Assembly: GCF_023653455.1 (NCBI RefSeq)
Contig: NZ_JAKEDR010000116.1
Coordinates: 1-10,694 of the forward strand
DNA: 10,694 nucleotides
Source: Paraclostridium ghonii
GTDB taxonomy: Bacteria > Bacillota > Clostridia > Peptostreptococcales > Peptostreptococcaceae
Direction: 5' to 3'
Made by a program: the position numbers and the translations under genes. Below are positions 9,731-10,694 of the stretch, in pieces. The notes below the pieces were generated by a model. It searched no databases. It worked only from the letters and a program-made list of their open reading frames with translations, and had not been told where the DNA came from. How positions within the stretch are numbered: the stretch's first letter is position 1; each line of letters starts with the position of its first letter.

Positions 9731-9765
9731 AAACCTTACATATACATTACATCTGTGTAAGGTTT
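9731..9765 (-). promoter_or_regulatory. Candidate response-regulator site of Bce-like operon
   Basis: TTACAT occurs at 9736-9741 and again at 9747-9752, exactly 11 bases (one helical turn) apart, the usual layout for OmpR-class regulators such as BceR. The outer ten bases, 9731-9740 and 9756-9765, also form a perfect inverted repeat with a 15-base loop. The block lies 40-75 bases upstream of the -10 candidate. It could instead be read as a weak hairpin terminator of the kinase gene, but no proper U-tract follows on the minus strand. Binding by the partner regulator is inference. Confidence 0.45.
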
Positions 9766-9790
9766 TCTTATATGTATTTTATATATATTT

Positions 9791-9806
9791 AAAAAGCCAA
9801 CAGCTT
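9791..9806 (-). terminator. Weak terminator-like hairpin after kinase gene
   Basis: AAGC at 9794-9797 pairs with GCTT at 9803-9806, and five U residues follow on the minus strand (complement of 9791-9795). The four-base stem is short, so it would be weak and may allow read-through into the ABC operon. Confidence 0.25.
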
Positions 9807-9824
9807 GTACACTATTGACTTCCC

Positions 9825-10694
9825 TTATTTCTTAAATAATATTGATACTTTTGTTCCTTTTTTAATATCTGATTTTATTTGTAATATATGACCTAAGTTG
9901 TCACATACTTTTTTTACTATGTATAACCCCATACCTGTTGATTCTCCAAACTTACGTCCATTTTCTCCTGTGAAAAATGGTTCATACACCCTTTTTATAT
10001 CTTTTCTAGGTATACCAATACCTTCATCAATTATATCAATTATTATATATTCATCATCTTCTCTATTTTTTATAATCAGATGTTTCCCATGACCTTTTGA
10101 GTATTTTACACCATTTATTATTATTTGTTCTAATATAAACCTTAGCCATTTTTTGTCACTGTAGACTATTAAATCCTTGTCTATCTCTAATTTAGGAATT
10201 ATTCTATTTTTAATAAACAATCGCCTTTCTTTATTTATCAGTTCTATCACATCATCATATAAATTAACTTTTTCCACTGAGAAATCTTTTTGAAATTCAT
10301 CTAATCTAGCAAAATACATTGCCATGTTAAGTCCTTTATCTATTTTATCTAACTCTTGATGTATATTTAATGATATTTCTTCACCTTCATACTCTTGTAA
10401 TAAAAGATTGATTACAGATACTGGAGTTTTCATCTGATGAATCCAATGATTAATAAAAGTTAGGTGGTCATTATGTACTTTATTTTGTTCTTGTATATTT
10501 GATCTATATTGCTCGTATTGTTGATTTAATATATTAGATACATTTTTTCCTATAGGTGATTTTCCTAAATCTAACATAGATTCATCTAAACTTTTTATCC
10601 CATTTTCAAAAACTTCATAAGATTTTTTAGTAGTTATATATTTGTACATTATAAAACTACTTACAATAAAAGTGTTAAAAAATAATATATATAC
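9825..10694 (-). CDS. BceS-like intramembrane-sensing histidine kinase, partial at N-terminus
   Basis: The kinase frame stays open to the right edge: upstream of the ATG at 10649 fifteen more sense codons encode VYILFFNTFIVSSFI, a hydrophobic stretch that fits the second membrane span of a BceS-type kinase. The true start is therefore outside the window and the internal Met should not be used. Counting from that Met, the phospho-acceptor is His71 in HQMKTP, preceded by FINHWI, typical of this class. The ATPase domain follows: N-box Asn179 (EQIIINGVKYS), G1 box DEGIGI at 208-213, and G2 box STGMGLY at 237-243. No large outer sensor domain is present between spans as far as can be seen, in line with sensing through the BceB-like permease. 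It should phosphorylate a response regulator, probably encoded just upstream beyond the edge. Confidence 0.93.
   Translation of the reverse strand, partial: VYILFFNTFIVSSFIMYKYITTKKSYEVFENGIKSLDESMLDLGKSPIGKNVSNILNQQYEQYRSNIQEQNKVHNDHLTFINHWIHQMKTPVSVINLLLQEYEGEEISLNIHQELDKIDKGLNMAMYFARLDEFQKDFSVEKVNLYDDVIELINKERRLFIKNRIIPKLEIDKDLIVYSDKKWLRFILEQIIINGVKYSKGHGKHLIIKNREDDEYIIIDIIDEGIGIPRKDIKRVYEPFFTGENGRKFGESTGMGLYIVKKVCDNLGHILQIKSDIKKGTKVSILFKK

Noticed and set aside
10647..10649. ATG as the start codon of the histidine kinase
   Set aside because: The frame stays open through the remaining 15 codons to the right edge and encodes a membrane span expected for this kinase class; no ribosome binding site precedes the ATG.

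Overview
The window is very AT-rich, uses AGA/AGG arginine codons in most genes, has strong AGGAGG-type ribosome binding sites and U-tract hairpin terminators. This points to a low-GC Gram-positive bacterium of the Clostridia; a Peptostreptococcaceae- or Clostridium-like host is my inference from style and gene content, not proof. All recognisable genes lie on the minus strand, so transcription runs from right to left in the coordinates given.

From right to left there are three units. (1) At 10694-7035 is a Bce-type antimicrobial-peptide sensing and resistance module. It has a histidine kinase whose N-terminus runs off the right edge, then a separate operon with a BceA-like ATPase and a BceB-like 10-helix permease that overlap by one base. 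The partner response regulator is probably beyond the right edge. A pair of direct repeats one helical turn apart lies upstream of the ATPase gene and is a candidate response-regulator site. A perfect 13-bp stem terminator ends the operon. (2) At 6822-4615 is a full-length catalase-peroxidase gene, katG, with all expected catalytic residues. It starts at GTG, has its own -10 box with a perfect 7-1-7 inverted repeat just downstream, and has its own terminator. It is clearly richer in G+C and in CGN arginine codons than its neighbours, so it looks acquired. (3) At 4356-493 is a three-gene operon: a single-span extracytoplasmic protein of uncertain function, a MacB/LolD-type ATPase, and an 808-residue two-module FtsX-type permease that starts at TTG. 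A small open frame with a good ribosome binding site follows at 475-275, but the operon's apparent terminator lies inside it.

The left 335 bases hold no gene that I can support. The two ABC units are different types: the Bce type works with an intramembrane-sensing kinase, while the left one is a MacB-like exporter or lipid/peptide remodeller with an unusual accessory protein in place of an HlyD-type adaptor. Together with katG the window looks like a stress and envelope-defence neighbourhood, but no shared regulation is proven.

I did not find convincing evidence of a wholly new system. The items most worth a second look are the small open frame that starts like a response regulator and overlaps a terminator, the perfect 25-bp palindrome at 4429-4482, the candidate operator of katG and the foreign composition of katG, and a near-identical 13-base element upstream of both ABC operons.
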